Assembly: GCA_013002105.1 (NCBI GenBank)
Contig: JABDKS010000912.1
Coordinates: 1-19,064, forward strand
Direction: 5' to 3'
Source: Pirellulaceae bacterium
Lineage (GTDB): Bacteria; Planctomycetota; Planctomycetia; Pirellulales; Pirellulaceae
Length of the DNA stretch: 19,064 nt
In this document: piece after piece, positions 1-8,578 of the stretch
How positions within the stretch are numbered: the first letter of the stretch is position 1
Layout of the letters: each line of letters begins with the position of its first letter
Notes under the pieces: generated by a model
The model's input: only the letters and a program-made list of their open reading frames with translations
What the model was told of the DNA's origin: nothing
The model's database searches: none
Made by a program: the position numbers and the translations under genes

Positions 1-1
1 G

Positions 2-2314
2 GGCGCTCGATTCCAAGGGCAATGCGTGTGGCGATACCACGTGGACACAAAAGAATTTGAAATCTACGCCGAAGGCGGCGGCAACACCTTCAGTTTAGAC
101 ATCGACGCGGCCGGACGCGTCTTCACGGGAACCAACGGCGGCAACACTCGCGGCTGGTATTTTCCGCAGGGCAGCTACAGCAACAAGAACTGGGGCAAAC
201 ATGGCCCGCTGACCAACCCCTACGCGTTCGGTTTTTTTCCGCCGATGAAATTCAAGGGTGACGGACGTCGATTCCCGCAAGCGTTTTGCATCTACGAAGG
301 CGGACTTTATCCCAAAACATTCGACGGCACGATCGTCGCTCCCAACGCGATGCACAATCTGGTTTGGAACAGCAAGCGGATTGCAGATGGGTCGACTTAT
401 CGTACAGAAGACGACGTCAATTTGCTGGAGAGTCCCGATCGGTGGTTTCGTCCGGTCTATTCGGGCGTCGGTCCCGACGGCGCCGTCTACATCGCCGATT
501 GGTACGATACGCGACTGAGTCACGTTAGCCCGATCGATGACTGGCACAAAGAAAGCGGTCGTGTCTATCGCATCGTCCCCGACAATTCCGCGCCGGTGTA
601 TCGCGAAGGCGATCTGCACGAATTGTCCAACGAACAGCTGATCGAGCGATTAAGCCATCGCAACAAATGGGTTCGCCAGCGGGCAACACTCGAATTAGGC
701 TGGCGCGGCGATGTCAGCGTGGCGGAGACATTGATCAAAAAAATCAACAAGGAAGCCTCGTTGGAGGCGTTGTGGGTGTTGAATCTGCTGGGCGAACTGT
801 CGAGTCAAAGGGCGACCGATTTCTTGCAGCACGATGATCCCGATATTCGCCGCTGGACGGTCCGATTGTTGGGCGATCGCCGCGAGGGGCATCCCGAATT
901 GGCAAGTCTGGCCGCAAGTGAATCAAACGTTCAAGTCCGTAGTCAACTGGCCTCGGCAGCCAAACGAGTTCCCACCGCCGAAGCCCTGCCAATCATTCGT
1001 GAGCTGTTACTACGTAGCGAAGATCTCGCCGATCCGCACATGCCGCTGATGAATTGGTGGGCATTGGAAGCTCATGCGGCGGATCGAAGTGCGATCAAGC
1101 AACTGTTTGCCGATGCAGAACTTTGGAAAGCCCCGATGGTGCAACAGGAAATCGCCAGTCGGGTGATGCAACGTTACGCCGCCGCGGGCCGGGAAGCGGA
1201 TCTGCAGCAATGTGCCGATTTGATGCAGTTGGCCCCCGACGATGCGACTGCGTCACAACTCTTGATCGGGCTCAATCGCGCGTTTCAAGGACAAAGCGTC
1301 CCTCCGCTGCCCGAGTCATTGGCAAAAATCCTCAGCGACTATCAATCACAACTTGGCGACTCCGGGTTGGTGCTGGGCGTACGGCAGGGCAAGTCCGACG
1401 CAGTGAATAAGGCGATCGCTTTGATCAACGATCGATCGGCGGAATTGGGTTTGCAACTGGAACTGGTCCGTGTGTTCGGTGAAGTCAATCAACCCAAAGC
1501 CGTTGCGACGCTGATCAAACTGGCGACCGGACGCGGGATCGACGAACCCGCGTTACAACGCGTCGCGATGCAATCGCTGGGACAGTACGACGAAGATTCC
1601 ATTCCCAAATCGTTGGTCAGCGCGTTTGGAAGCAAAATTTCCGGCGAGCACGGTCTACGCGCTACCGCCTGTCGGACCTTGGCCAGTCGGCCCGCCTGGG
1701 CCAAGGTTCTGTTGGACGAACTGACGGCGTGGCGAGTGCGTCGCGAACAGGTGCCGGCCGATGTGGTTCAACAGTTACGCACCTACCAGGAGCCTCCGAT
1801 TGCCCAGCAAGTCGAAAGCATATTCGGCAAAGCGTTGGATATCGCATCGCCCGAAAAAGTCGCCGAGATGAAACGGCTTAAGCAGGTGGTAACGGCCGCT
1901 CCGGGTGACCCGGTTGCAGGCAAAGAACATTTCGTCAAACGCTGTGCAACGTGCCACCAACTGTTTGGCGAAGGCAAAAAAGTGGGGCCGCCGCTGGACG
2001 GTTACGAACGTGGCAAAGTCGATTTTTGGCTCAACGGCATCGTCGACCCGGGCTTGGAAATTCGCGAAGGATTTCAATCCTATTTGGTACTGACGACCGA
2101 TGGTCGAGCGATCAATGGGATGATCGCCGCTCAAGATCCAAAAACGGTCACCTTGCGAAACGCCGATAATCAGACGACCGTAATCAGCCGCAGCGACATC
2201 GAGAAACTCCAAGCCTTGCAAACGTCTTTGATGCCGGCTGACGTGCTGAAGGAAATGACCGATGATCAACTCCGCGACCTCTTTGCTTATCTCTCTCTAG
2301 GAGCCACCCAATGA
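2..2314 (+). CDS. PVC-type multidomain cytochrome c / membrane-bound dehydrogenase-like protein, 5'-truncated by window edge
   Basis: The frame is open from base 2, so the gene begins upstream; the GTG at 26 is internal. Of the 770 visible residues, about 1-200 match the end of the planctomycete dehydrogenase-like beta-propeller domain (Piru_Ver type): GGNTRGWYFPQG, EGGLYP and PDGAVYIADWYD are characteristic. About 205-600 are alpha-helical HEAT-like repeats. The C-terminus is a cytochrome c domain with haem motif CATCH at visible residues 648-652, followed by GPPLDG, and a likely axial Met in SLMP near residue 744. The family is exported and is thought to pass electrons from sugar or alcohol oxidation to the respiratory chain; its substrate is unknown. 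The stop overlaps the next ATG (ATGA), and the sugar-acid genes downstream suggest a carbohydrate substrate, which is inference. The domain architecture is clear; the function is not. Confidence 0.9.
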   Translation, partial: GARFQGQCVWRYHVDTKEFEIYAEGGGNTFSLDIDAAGRVFTGTNGGNTRGWYFPQGSYSNKNWGKHGPLTNPYAFGFFPPMKFKGDGRRFPQAFCIYEGGLYPKTFDGTIVAPNAMHNLVWNSKRIADGSTYRTEDDVNLLESPDRWFRPVYSGVGPDGAVYIADWYDTRLSHVSPIDDWHKESGRVYRIVPDNSAPVYREGDLHELSNEQLIERLSHRNKWVRQRATLELGWRGDVSVAETLIKKINKEASLEALWVLNLLGELSSQRATDFLQHDDPDIRRWTVRLLGDRREGHPELASLAASESNVQVRSQLASAAKRVPTAEALPIIRELLLRSEDLADPHMPLMNWWALEAHAADRSAIKQLFADAELWKAPMVQQEIASRVMQRYAAAGREADLQQCADLMQLAPDDATASQLLIGLNRAFQGQSVPPLPESLAKILSDYQSQLGDSGLVLGVRQGKSDAVNKAIALINDRSAELGLQLELVRVFGEVNQPKAVATLIKLATGRGIDEPALQRVAMQSLGQYDEDSIPKSLVSAFGSKISGEHGLRATACRTLASRPAWAKVLLDELTAWRVRREQVPADVVQQLRTYQEPPIAQQVESIFGKALDIASPEKVAEMKRLKQVVTAAPGDPVAGKEHFVKRCATCHQLFGEGKKVGPPLDGYERGKVDFWLNGIVDPGLEIREGFQSYLVLTTDGRAINGMIAAQDPKTVTLRNADNQTTVISRSDIEKLQALQTSLMPADVLKEMTDDQLRDLFAYLSLGATQ
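2299..2303 (+). promoter_or_regulatory. Shine-Dalgarno AGGAG of the TIM-barrel gene
   Basis: AGGAG lies 7 nt before the ATG at 2311, inside the last codons of the cytochrome gene. It supports this start and independent ribosome loading within the operon. Confidence 0.6.
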
Positions 2315-3234
2315 CCCAACCGACCAACCAGTTCGATCGCCGTCGATTTTTGGTTGCCGCCGCTGCATCCACTGTGACGGCACCGTTGATCGCGCCGGGT
2401 CGCATTTCCGCGCAAGCACCCGACGAATCAGTGCACAAGATTTGCGTTTTTACCAAGCCGTTTAATTCGCTCTCGTTTGACGAACTGGCCGATCGCATCG
2501 CCGAACTTGGATTTGACGGCATCGAAGCTCCGATTCGAAAAGGCGGCCATATCGAAACCGAAGCGATTGCCGATGAATTGCCAGAACTGGTCGATGCCCT
2601 GAAAAAGCGTGATTTGGAGATCACATTGGTCACATCCGACATCAATGATCCCAACGACCCGTTGACGACAAAGTTCTTGCGGACATTGGGAACGTTGGGG
2701 ATTAAGCGTTACCGGTTGAAATACCTGCACTATGATTTTGCGATCCCGGTCAACGATCAGTTGGCGAATTGGAAGACACAATTACGCGACCTTGCCGCCT
2801 TGAATCACGATTACGGTGTTCAAGGTCTGTATCAGAACCACGCCGGCGCAAAAAATATGGGAGCCGCGTTGTGGGACCTGCGGCAGGTGCTGGACGGAAT
2901 TTCGACGGATGATTTGGCAGTCGCCTACGACATTCGACACGCGGTGGCCGAAGCCGCCAATTGCTGGCCGGTCAATTTCCAGATGATTCGGCCGCATATT
3001 GGTATGGTTTACGTCAAAGACTTTCAGTGGATCGACCAAAAAGTGCAGAATGTGCCGTTGGGAGAAGGACGCGTCGAAGAACGGTTCTTTGAAATGCTCA
3101 GAGACAGTGGATTCGACGGACCAATCTCATTGCACGAGGAATATTTGGACCACAAGAATCCTCAATTGGTCCCGGATCATTTATCGGCCATCAAAAAAGA
3201 CCTTGCGACACTAAGAAGTTGGCTCAAGTCATAA
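2311..3234 (+). CDS. Tat-exported xylose-isomerase-like TIM-barrel protein (sugar phosphate isomerase/epimerase family)
   Basis: The 307-aa product starts with a twin-arginine signal: DRRRFL at residues 9-14, then an Ala-rich hydrophobic stretch ending at ISAQA (about residue 36). The rest fits the AP-endonuclease-2/xylose-isomerase-like TIM barrel: LGFDGIEAPI near 70, YQNHAG at 174-179, YDIRHA at 206-211, VYVKDFQW and LHEEY at 274-278. D207, H210 and E276/E277 are candidate metal ligands. The usual Glu of the first ligand position seems replaced by Gln/Asn (Q175-N176-H177), so a standard epimerase reaction is uncertain. It overlaps the cytochrome gene by 4 nt and lies 16 nt before the KDPG aldolase gene. 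I infer that it acts in the periplasm on the same sugar as the cytochrome. The family is well supported; the substrate is unknown. Confidence 0.85.
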   Translation: MTQPTNQFDRRRFLVAAAASTVTAPLIAPGRISAQAPDESVHKICVFTKPFNSLSFDELADRIAELGFDGIEAPIRKGGHIETEAIADELPELVDALKKRDLEITLVTSDINDPNDPLTTKFLRTLGTLGIKRYRLKYLHYDFAIPVNDQLANWKTQLRDLAALNHDYGVQGLYQNHAGAKNMGAALWDLRQVLDGISTDDLAVAYDIRHAVAEAANCWPVNFQMIRPHIGMVYVKDFQWIDQKVQNVPLGEGRVEERFFEMLRDSGFDGPISLHEEYLDHKNPQLVPDHLSAIKKDLATLRSWLKS

Positions 3235-3250
3235 CGTTCAAGAGACTGCG

Positions 3251-3925
3251 ATGAAATCACAATTTCCCGATCTACTGTTTCGCCAAATCCAGTCGTGCGG
3301 TGTGATCGCAGTGCTCGTGATTGACGATGCGGATCATGCCGTCCCGCTGGCCAAGGCACTGCTGGATGGCGGCATCAACGTGATGGAACTGACGCTCCGC
3401 ACCGAGGCGGCGGTTGAGTCATTGCAAAACATACGTCGCGGGGTGCCGGAAATGATTGCCGGGGTCGGCACGATTCTCCAGCCCGAACAGGTTTCGCAAG
3501 TGGCGGACGCGGGTGCCGCGTTCGGTGTCGCTCCGGGACTGAATCCTCTGGTCGTTCGTCGGGCACACGAAGTCGTTTTGCCGTTTGCTCCTGGCGTTGT
3601 TACGCCCACGGATATCGAAACCGCCATCGCCATGAACTGTCGTGACATGAAGTTTTTTCCCGCCCAGGCCAGCGGCGGTGTCGACTACTTCAACAGCGTG
3701 TCAGCGCCCTACGATCATTTGGGACTGCATTACATTCCACTGGGCGGTGTCAATCAGTCCAACATGATCGGTTACTTATCCAACGACTCAGTGCCGGCTG
3801 TGGGCGGGTCATGGATCGCAACACGGTTGTTGATCGCCGCGCAGGACTGGACGACGATCACCGACAATGCGCGGGCTACTCGCGAGGCGATCGACGCTTT
3901 TAGAAATGGGACGCAATCGACATGA
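3251..3925 (+). CDS. eda: 2-keto-3-deoxy-6-phosphogluconate (KDPG) aldolase
   Basis: Class I aldolase that cleaves KDPG to pyruvate and glyceraldehyde-3-phosphate, the last step of the Entner-Doudoroff route and of uronate catabolism. The 224 aa match the usual length of about 210. E46 in MELTLRTE is the general acid/base and K134 in MKFFPAQ is the Schiff-base lysine (E45 and K133 in E. coli Eda). The GVGT loop, APGLNP, and the phosphate-binding LGGVN and VGGSW segments are all present. Related KDPGal aldolases share these residues, so the sugar epimer cannot be settled by reading. The start follows a weak purine-rich AAGAGA. The stop overlaps the kinase ATG (ATGA), which fits translational coupling with the enzyme that would make its substrate. 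Confidence 0.93.
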   Translation: MKSQFPDLLFRQIQSCGVIAVLVIDDADHAVPLAKALLDGGINVMELTLRTEAAVESLQNIRRGVPEMIAGVGTILQPEQVSQVADAGAAFGVAPGLNPLVVRRAHEVVLPFAPGVVTPTDIETAIAMNCRDMKFFPAQASGGVDYFNSVSAPYDHLGLHYIPLGGVNQSNMIGYLSNDSVPAVGGSWIATRLLIAAQDWTTITDNARATREAIDAFRNGTQST

Positions 3926-5010
3926 CAAGGATCGTAACCTTCGGTGAAATCATGGGCCGGCTGACCCCTCCCGGGTTCACGCGACTTCGGCAAGGCTTAC
4001 CGGGAACGCTGGACGTGACATTTGCGGGCGCCGAAGCCAACGTGGCAGCATCGTTGGCAATCTTGGGTGCCGATTCGACATTTGTCACGGCGTTACCGAA
4101 TCACGAGTTAACCGACGCCTGTATCGCATCGATTCAATCGACCGGAATGGCAAGCCACATTGTGCGAACCGAGTACGGACGACTGGGATTGTACTTCTTA
4201 GAAACCGGCGCCAACCAACGACCCAGTCGTATCATTTACGATCGCGAACATTCCGCGATCAGTTTGACCGACCCGGCCGCCTACAATTGGCCCGCGATTC
4301 TCAGCGGAGCCGACTGGTTCCATATAACGGGCATTACGCCTGCGCTGTCCGGTGCGGCGGCCCAAGCGACGTTGGACGCGGTTCGACAGGCAAAGTCGAC
4401 CGGATTGACGGTCTCCTGTGATTTGAACTTTCGCGGCAAATTGTGGCGGTGGGATGAATCGGTCACTCCCCGCGAACTAGCTGGTCGCGTGATGCGAGAC
4501 ATCTTGCCAATGGTCGATGTCTTGATCGCCAACGAAGACGACTGCGAAGACGTTTTGGGGATTCGCACCGGTCAGATCGACAGTCAACATCGTGATTTGG
4601 ACGCATTTCGCTATCCCGACGTCGCCCGGCATGTCGTCGCGGAGTTTCCGAATCTGCAACTCGTCGCAACCACGCTGCGCGAAAGCCTTTCGGCGTCGCA
4701 CAACAATTGGGGTGCGATGCTGTTGGATGTCGATTCCGACACGGCACACTTTGAACCGCTGGACGATGGAGATTACCGGCCCTACGAAATCCACAACATC
4801 GTCGATCGCGTCGGTGCCGGTGATTCATTCGCGGCCGGTCTGATTTTCGCTCTGACACATGACGATTATCCAACACTCGACAGCGCGTTGACGTTCGCTG
4901 TCGCCGCCTCGTGCCTGGCCCATTCGGTACGCGGAGACTTTAATTTTTCGACGCGGAGCGAAGTCGATGCGTTGGCGGCCGGTTCGACGTGCGGTCGCGT
5001 GATTCGTTGA
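3922..5010 (+). CDS. kdgK: PfkB-family sugar kinase, probably 2-keto-3-deoxygluconate (KDG) kinase
   Basis: ATP-dependent cytoplasmic kinase predicted to convert KDG to KDPG, the substrate of the aldolase encoded just upstream. The N-terminus ITFGEIMGRLTPPG-like start (residues 4-18) and FAGAEANVAASLAILG (about 34-49) are typical of KDG kinases. The PfkB signature DRVGAGDSFAAG carries the catalytic base at D301. At 362 aa it is longer than many KdgK proteins (about 310-340), mostly through insertions around residues 220-280. The 4-nt overlap with eda makes the pair a functional unit. Fructokinase or another PfkB member is the alternative, but eda makes KDG kinase the best reading. It converges with nadE, with 16 nt between the stops. 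Confidence 0.86.
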   Translation: MTRIVTFGEIMGRLTPPGFTRLRQGLPGTLDVTFAGAEANVAASLAILGADSTFVTALPNHELTDACIASIQSTGMASHIVRTEYGRLGLYFLETGANQRPSRIIYDREHSAISLTDPAAYNWPAILSGADWFHITGITPALSGAAAQATLDAVRQAKSTGLTVSCDLNFRGKLWRWDESVTPRELAGRVMRDILPMVDVLIANEDDCEDVLGIRTGQIDSQHRDLDAFRYPDVARHVVAEFPNLQLVATTLRESLSASHNNWGAMLLDVDSDTAHFEPLDDGDYRPYEIHNIVDRVGAGDSFAAGLIFALTHDDYPTLDSALTFAVAASCLAHSVRGDFNFSTRSEVDALAAGSTCGRVIR

Positions 5011-5026
5011 CGACTCGGTGGCCGGC

Positions 5027-7018
5027 CTAGCGAAAATCGTCCGAATCGGCGTCGCTGGGCATTCGCCAATCGCCACGCGGTGACAAACTGACGGATCCCA
5101 CCTTGGGACCATCGGGCACACAATTTCGCTTGAACTGATTGGCAAAAAACCGTTTCAAAAATGTGTCAAGCGTCTTATCAATCTGCTCGACACTGTAGGT
5201 CCTGGAGAACTGGGCGTGACTGGCCAGATAGGAAATCTTTTCCCGCGTAAACCCATTGCGGACGAAGTGGTAGAGAAAAAAGTCGTGCAACTCGTACGCG
5301 CCCACGACGGCTTCGGTGTCCTGACGAATTGATCCGTCTGCCGCCGTCGGCATCAACTCGGGCGAGATTGGCGTGTCGGCGATTCGGTGCAGCAGATCCT
5401 TTAGTTTGCCATCGAAATAGTGATCCGCTGCATAACGCACCAGAAACCTCACAAGCGTTTTCGGAATCGACGTGTTGACGTTGTACATCGACATGTGATC
5501 TGCGTTGTAGGTACACCAACCCAACGCCTGTTCGCTCATGTCCCCCGTACCGAGCACAAAACCGCGACTCATCAATAACATGGTCCGAATACGCGCCTGC
5601 ACATTCTCGAACGTCAAGTCATGTGCGTCGGCGGTCACGTTCAACAGGTCTTTGTGTAGCGAATCGGCGGTGGTCCGACCGTCGATCTTGATTCCCAACG
5701 GGGCGTGACCGATCGCGCGAAACGTATCCAGACATAGATCACGAATGTCGATGCACTCGGCGGTAATGCCGGTTGCCTCGATCAACAGATCTGCGCTCGT
5801 CCGCGTGTGCTGACTGGTCCCAAAACCGGGCATCGTCATTCCCTGAATGCAATCACGCGGTCGCCCGCTCGCATCCACGGCCCTGAGCGCTACCAGCAAT
5901 GCCAGCGTGCTGTCCAAACCGCCCGATATCCCGATCGACAATGGCACGGATTCCGGAATTCGCGAAAGGCGTTTGATCAATCCGGCGGCTTGCAGTGAGA
6001 ATATCTCGGCACACCGCTGATCCAATTCGGCTGATTCATCCGGCACGAATGGATGGGCATCGACGCGACGGTTTAGTGTGTCCCGAACGGGCCGCGGATC
6101 AGTCGCGGAGAAAATTTCGATGACTCGAAAACTTTCTTCGTCCCAATCGCGAGCGTCATCAAACGAGCCGATCACTCGTCGATCGTGGGCGAGTCGCTGC
6201 AAATCGATGTCGCAGGTCACCGAGGTTTCATCGACGTGAGCCGGTTCAAGTCCGTCGCCGATGCGCCGTGATTCGTCCAGGATGCCGCCGTTTTCCGCGA
6301 TCAGACAGTGACCGCCGAATACCAGATCGGATGTGGATTCGCCGGGCCCGGCCGACGCATAGGCGTAAGCTGCGATACAACGTCCCGATTGACTGCGAAC
6401 CAGGTCACGGCGCCAGTTGGCTTTGCCGATCGTTTCGTTACTGGCCGACAGATTCAACAACACATTGGCCCCGGCGATTGCCGCGGCGCTACTGGGTTGA
6501 GTAGGTGTCCATAAATCTTCGCAAATTTCGACCGCGATCGTCGCTTCGCCAAACTGGAACAACAAATCGGTGCCGAAGGGGACATCGGCGTCGTTGATGC
6601 GAACGGTTTCGGGATCGTCTGCACTGGCACCGCGAAAATGTCGGCCTTCGTAAAACTCGCGATACGTCGGCAAGAAAGTTTTCGGGACGATGCCCATAAT
6701 CTGCGCGTCTTGAACGACCGCCGCGACGTTCATCAGCGATCCACCCACCACCAGTGGCAAACCAACAACGACGACTTTCGGCAGAGTGCCGGTGTGTTGG
6801 ACAATCTGATCCAGCGCCGCCAGCGCACCATCGAGCAACGCATCACTGCCAAAGAGATCGCCGCAGGTGTATCCAGTCAGCCCGAGTTCGGGCAGCAAAA
6901 CCAGATCCGCATCGGTTTGATCGATCGCTGCAATGGACGCTCGTGCATTGGCGCTGGGATGTGCGACCGAAAGCGGTGGAGCCGCGGCCGTGATGCGAAA
7001 AATGCCATGCGGAAACAA
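5027..7018 (-). CDS. nadE: Glutamine-dependent NAD+ synthetase
   Basis: Makes NAD+ from deamido-NAD+, ATP and glutamine in the cytoplasm. At 663 aa it is of the long two-domain type (like Mycobacterium NadE, about 680 aa). The N-terminal nitrilase-like glutaminase domain has its triad at E44 (LLPELGLTGYTC), K113 (IVPKTFLP) and C166 (VEICEDLW). The C-terminal synthetase has the PP-loop SGGLDST at 365-371 and later GTGDMSEQALGW. The start is TTG at 7018: an in-frame TAG lies four codons upstream, no ATG or GTG intervenes, and the conserved HGIFRITAAAP begins at residue 4. AGTAGG lies 8 nt before the TTG. It appears monocistronic, with a possible promoter at 7098-7127. No missing residue is apparent. 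Confidence 0.95.
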   Translation of the reverse strand: MFPHGIFRITAAAPPLSVAHPSANARASIAAIDQTDADLVLLPELGLTGYTCGDLFGSDALLDGALAALDQIVQHTGTLPKVVVVGLPLVVGGSLMNVAAVVQDAQIMGIVPKTFLPTYREFYEGRHFRGASADDPETVRINDADVPFGTDLLFQFGEATIAVEICEDLWTPTQPSSAAAIAGANVLLNLSASNETIGKANWRRDLVRSQSGRCIAAYAYASAGPGESTSDLVFGGHCLIAENGGILDESRRIGDGLEPAHVDETSVTCDIDLQRLAHDRRVIGSFDDARDWDEESFRVIEIFSATDPRPVRDTLNRRVDAHPFVPDESAELDQRCAEIFSLQAAGLIKRLSRIPESVPLSIGISGGLDSTLALLVALRAVDASGRPRDCIQGMTMPGFGTSQHTRTSADLLIEATGITAECIDIRDLCLDTFRAIGHAPLGIKIDGRTTADSLHKDLLNVTADAHDLTFENVQARIRTMLLMSRGFVLGTGDMSEQALGWCTYNADHMSMYNVNTSIPKTLVRFLVRYAADHYFDGKLKDLLHRIADTPISPELMPTAADGSIRQDTEAVVGAYELHDFFLYHFVRNGFTREKISYLASHAQFSRTYSVEQIDKTLDTFLKRFFANQFKRNCVPDGPKVGSVSLSPRGDWRMPSDADSDDFR

Positions 7019-7097
7019 AATCGAAACCTACTTTTTGGACGACACAGGGACACGCCAGACCATCGAGGAGTTCGCGGTCGACGTTCCATCGCGACCT

Positions 7098-7127
7098 ATT
7101 CTAACCTCGATGACTTGGATAGGTCAT
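7098..7127 (-). promoter_or_regulatory. Possible sigma-70-like promoter of nadE
   Basis: On the minus strand, ATGACC (7127-7122) and TAGAAT (7103-7098) are 18 nt apart and resemble -35 and -10 boxes. Transcription would start about 70 nt before the nadE TTG. The -35 match is only 4 of 6, and planctomycete promoters are poorly defined, so this is tentative. Confidence 0.3.
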
Positions 7128-7215
7128 TGGAGGTCCCAGTTCTCCTTGCTCAGTCAGGATGCCAAGCCATAACCAACAGTCCGCGGGCAAATTTGTACGC
7201 CCAAGCAATCAAGCC

Positions 7216-7234
7216 GCGTGGAAAAAGACCACGC
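7216..7234 (-). terminator. Hairpin downstream of the DUF1801 gene, weak terminator candidate
   Basis: GCGTGG and CCACGC form a 6-bp stem around a 7-nt loop, 17 nt past the DUF1801 stop. No T-run follows on either strand, so intrinsic termination is doubtful. The rest of the 233-nt gap (7019-7251) holds only the possible nadE promoter. Confidence 0.3.
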
Positions 7235-7251
7235 TCAAGCGGTTCGATTTG

Positions 7252-7725
7252 TCATGAATTTCTTTTCCGCAACGACTGCTTCTTTTTTGACTTGGCAGTC
7301 TTGATCACGGTCTTGACGCCTTCGTGATCGCGCGTCCGGTCTTGCAGCAATTCCCACGCATCCTTTCTGGCTTCCTTTAATATCTTCTTTGCCGCCGCTG
7401 TTTTCAGATCATTCAGCTGCTGTATTTTCAGATGCCGAACTCGCGATCCGGTGCCGTGCAGCAATCCTTTTGGGTCCGGCAACGCCGCGCCCGACGGCAA
7501 GCTGATATTAATGTGTTTGCGATAGACAATGATCGCGCAGTAACAATCCCAAGCGGTGGTCGTAAACCCGTAACCAATGTTCAATGACTGTGTCGATTGA
7601 CCCACTAGTTCAAAGGCTGGTTTTGTCTCACGCTGGAGGTAGTCGCGTAAGGCTTGTGCCAATTCAACGAGATCCGCGGGATAGGATTTCAGAAACCCGT
7701 CGATTTGCTTTTCGGTATTTTCCAC
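7252..7725 (-). CDS. DUF1801 (YdhG-like) family protein
   Basis: About 157 aa, with the DUF1801 layout: an N-terminal helix pair (EKQIDGFLKSYPADLVELAQ), the central YGFTTTAWDCYCAIIVYRKHINISL with LPDPKGLLHGTGSRVRHLKI, and a Lys/Arg-rich tail (KSKKKQSLRKRNS). DUF1801 proteins are small alpha/beta cytoplasmic proteins of unknown biochemical function, so I assign none. I chose GTG at 7725 because a perfect AAGGAG lies 5 nt before it and the family homology begins right after it. Longer in-frame starts exist at ATG 7758 (168 aa) and GTG 7782 (176 aa). The gene is divergent from DUF2461; the roughly 160 nt between them must hold both promoters, but I see no convincing boxes. Confidence 0.85.
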   Translation of the reverse strand: MENTEKQIDGFLKSYPADLVELAQALRDYLQRETKPAFELVGQSTQSLNIGYGFTTTAWDCYCAIIVYRKHINISLPSGAALPDPKGLLHGTGSRVRHLKIQQLNDLKTAAAKKILKEARKDAWELLQDRTRDHEGVKTVIKTAKSKKKQSLRKRNS

Positions 7726-7730
7726 GAGAT

Positions 7731-7736
7731 CTCCTT
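7731..7736 (-). promoter_or_regulatory. Shine-Dalgarno AAGGAG fixing the DUF1801 start
   Basis: AAGGAG on the minus strand, 5 nt before GTG 7725. It is one of the few strong ribosome-binding sites in the window and favours the short form of the protein. Confidence 0.55.
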
Positions 7737-7884
7737 GTGACGGATCATGCCGCGTCATTGACACCGTCGCGTCAACATTCACAAGGACTCGCTGAAGAAT
7801 CCAACGGCGATGGAGAGATTGGATTATAACCGGGAGCGAGGAACCTGATTTACCACTGATTCACTCCGCTGAACCGATACGACT

Positions 7885-8571
7885 ATGACGCAGTCGCCGA
7901 TCACCGAGAAACTGTTTCGATTTCTACGCGAGCTCAAGAAAAACAATCACCGTGACTGGTTTGCGGAGAACAAGACGCGTTACCAACAAGACGTGCTGGG
8001 ACCCGCTGTCGAACTGGTTTCTCAACTGGAAAAACCACTTTCCAAGGTTGCACCGATGTTGCTGGCGATCCCCAAAGGCCATGGGGGATCGATCATGCGA
8101 ATCTACCGCGACACGCGATTTGGCAAAGACAAAACTCCGTACAAGACCAACGTCGGCATCTCGCTACGGCACGAAGCCAACAAGGACATTCACGCGCCGG
8201 GAGTTTACATTCACTTGGACCCGAAAGAGTGTTTTATCGGGGCGGGATGCTGGCATCCCGAAAGTCGCGTGCTATCGGCGATCCGTGCGGCAATCGATCA
8301 AGACCCCAAAGCTTGGAAGCGAGCACGCGACAATAAGGCTTTTCGCGAGCAGTTTGAACTGGCCGGCGAGAAGCTCAAAACATCGCCCCGTGACTACTCC
8401 AAAGATCATCCCATGATCGATGATCTGCGTCGTATTGATTTCATCAGCATTGCACCCTTGTCGCAGAAAGATTTCACCAGCGAATCCGTGGTGTCGACGC
8501 TGATCGACCGCGTCAAACGTGCAAAACCCCTGATGCGTTTTCTGTGTGATGCGATCGATGTGCCCTACTGA
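7885..8571 (+). CDS. DUF2461 family protein
   Basis: 228 aa matching the DUF2461 family (TIGR02453) over its full length: the N-terminal FLRELKKNNHRDWFAENK (about residues 13-30), the central RIYRDTRFGKDKTPYKTNVG (about 72-91), then GVYIHLDPKECFIGAGCWHP and the C-terminal FTSESVVSTLIDRVKRAKPLM. These proteins are cytoplasmic, widespread and of unknown biochemical function; no catalytic motif is evident, so no activity is proposed. The start is the ATG at 7885 with no Shine-Dalgarno; homology begins by residue 8, so it is unlikely to be far off. The YejM-like gene follows after 7 nt, or overlaps slightly if an earlier start is used, which suggests co-transcription. Confidence 0.92.
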   Translation: MTQSPITEKLFRFLRELKKNNHRDWFAENKTRYQQDVLGPAVELVSQLEKPLSKVAPMLLAIPKGHGGSIMRIYRDTRFGKDKTPYKTNVGISLRHEANKDIHAPGVYIHLDPKECFIGAGCWHPESRVLSAIRAAIDQDPKAWKRARDNKAFREQFELAGEKLKTSPRDYSKDHPMIDDLRRIDFISIAPLSQKDFTSESVVSTLIDRVKRAKPLMRFLCDAIDVPY

Positions 8572-8578
8572 TTTCGCA

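Noticed and set aside
1775..2269. 164-codon minus-strand open frame opposite the cytochrome domain
   Set aside because: It mirrors the CATCH-containing cytochrome c coding region and shows no family motif.
5011..5035. GGCCGGCC palindrome between the kdgK and nadE stops as a terminator
   Set aside because: It leaves no loop for a stable hairpin and has no T-run on either strand.
6638..7327. 229-codon plus-strand open frame antisense to nadE
   Set aside because: It lies over the well-supported NAD+ synthetase gene and its start region; the translation is rich in Arg, Gln and Asp without any recognisable motif, as expected for a shadow frame.
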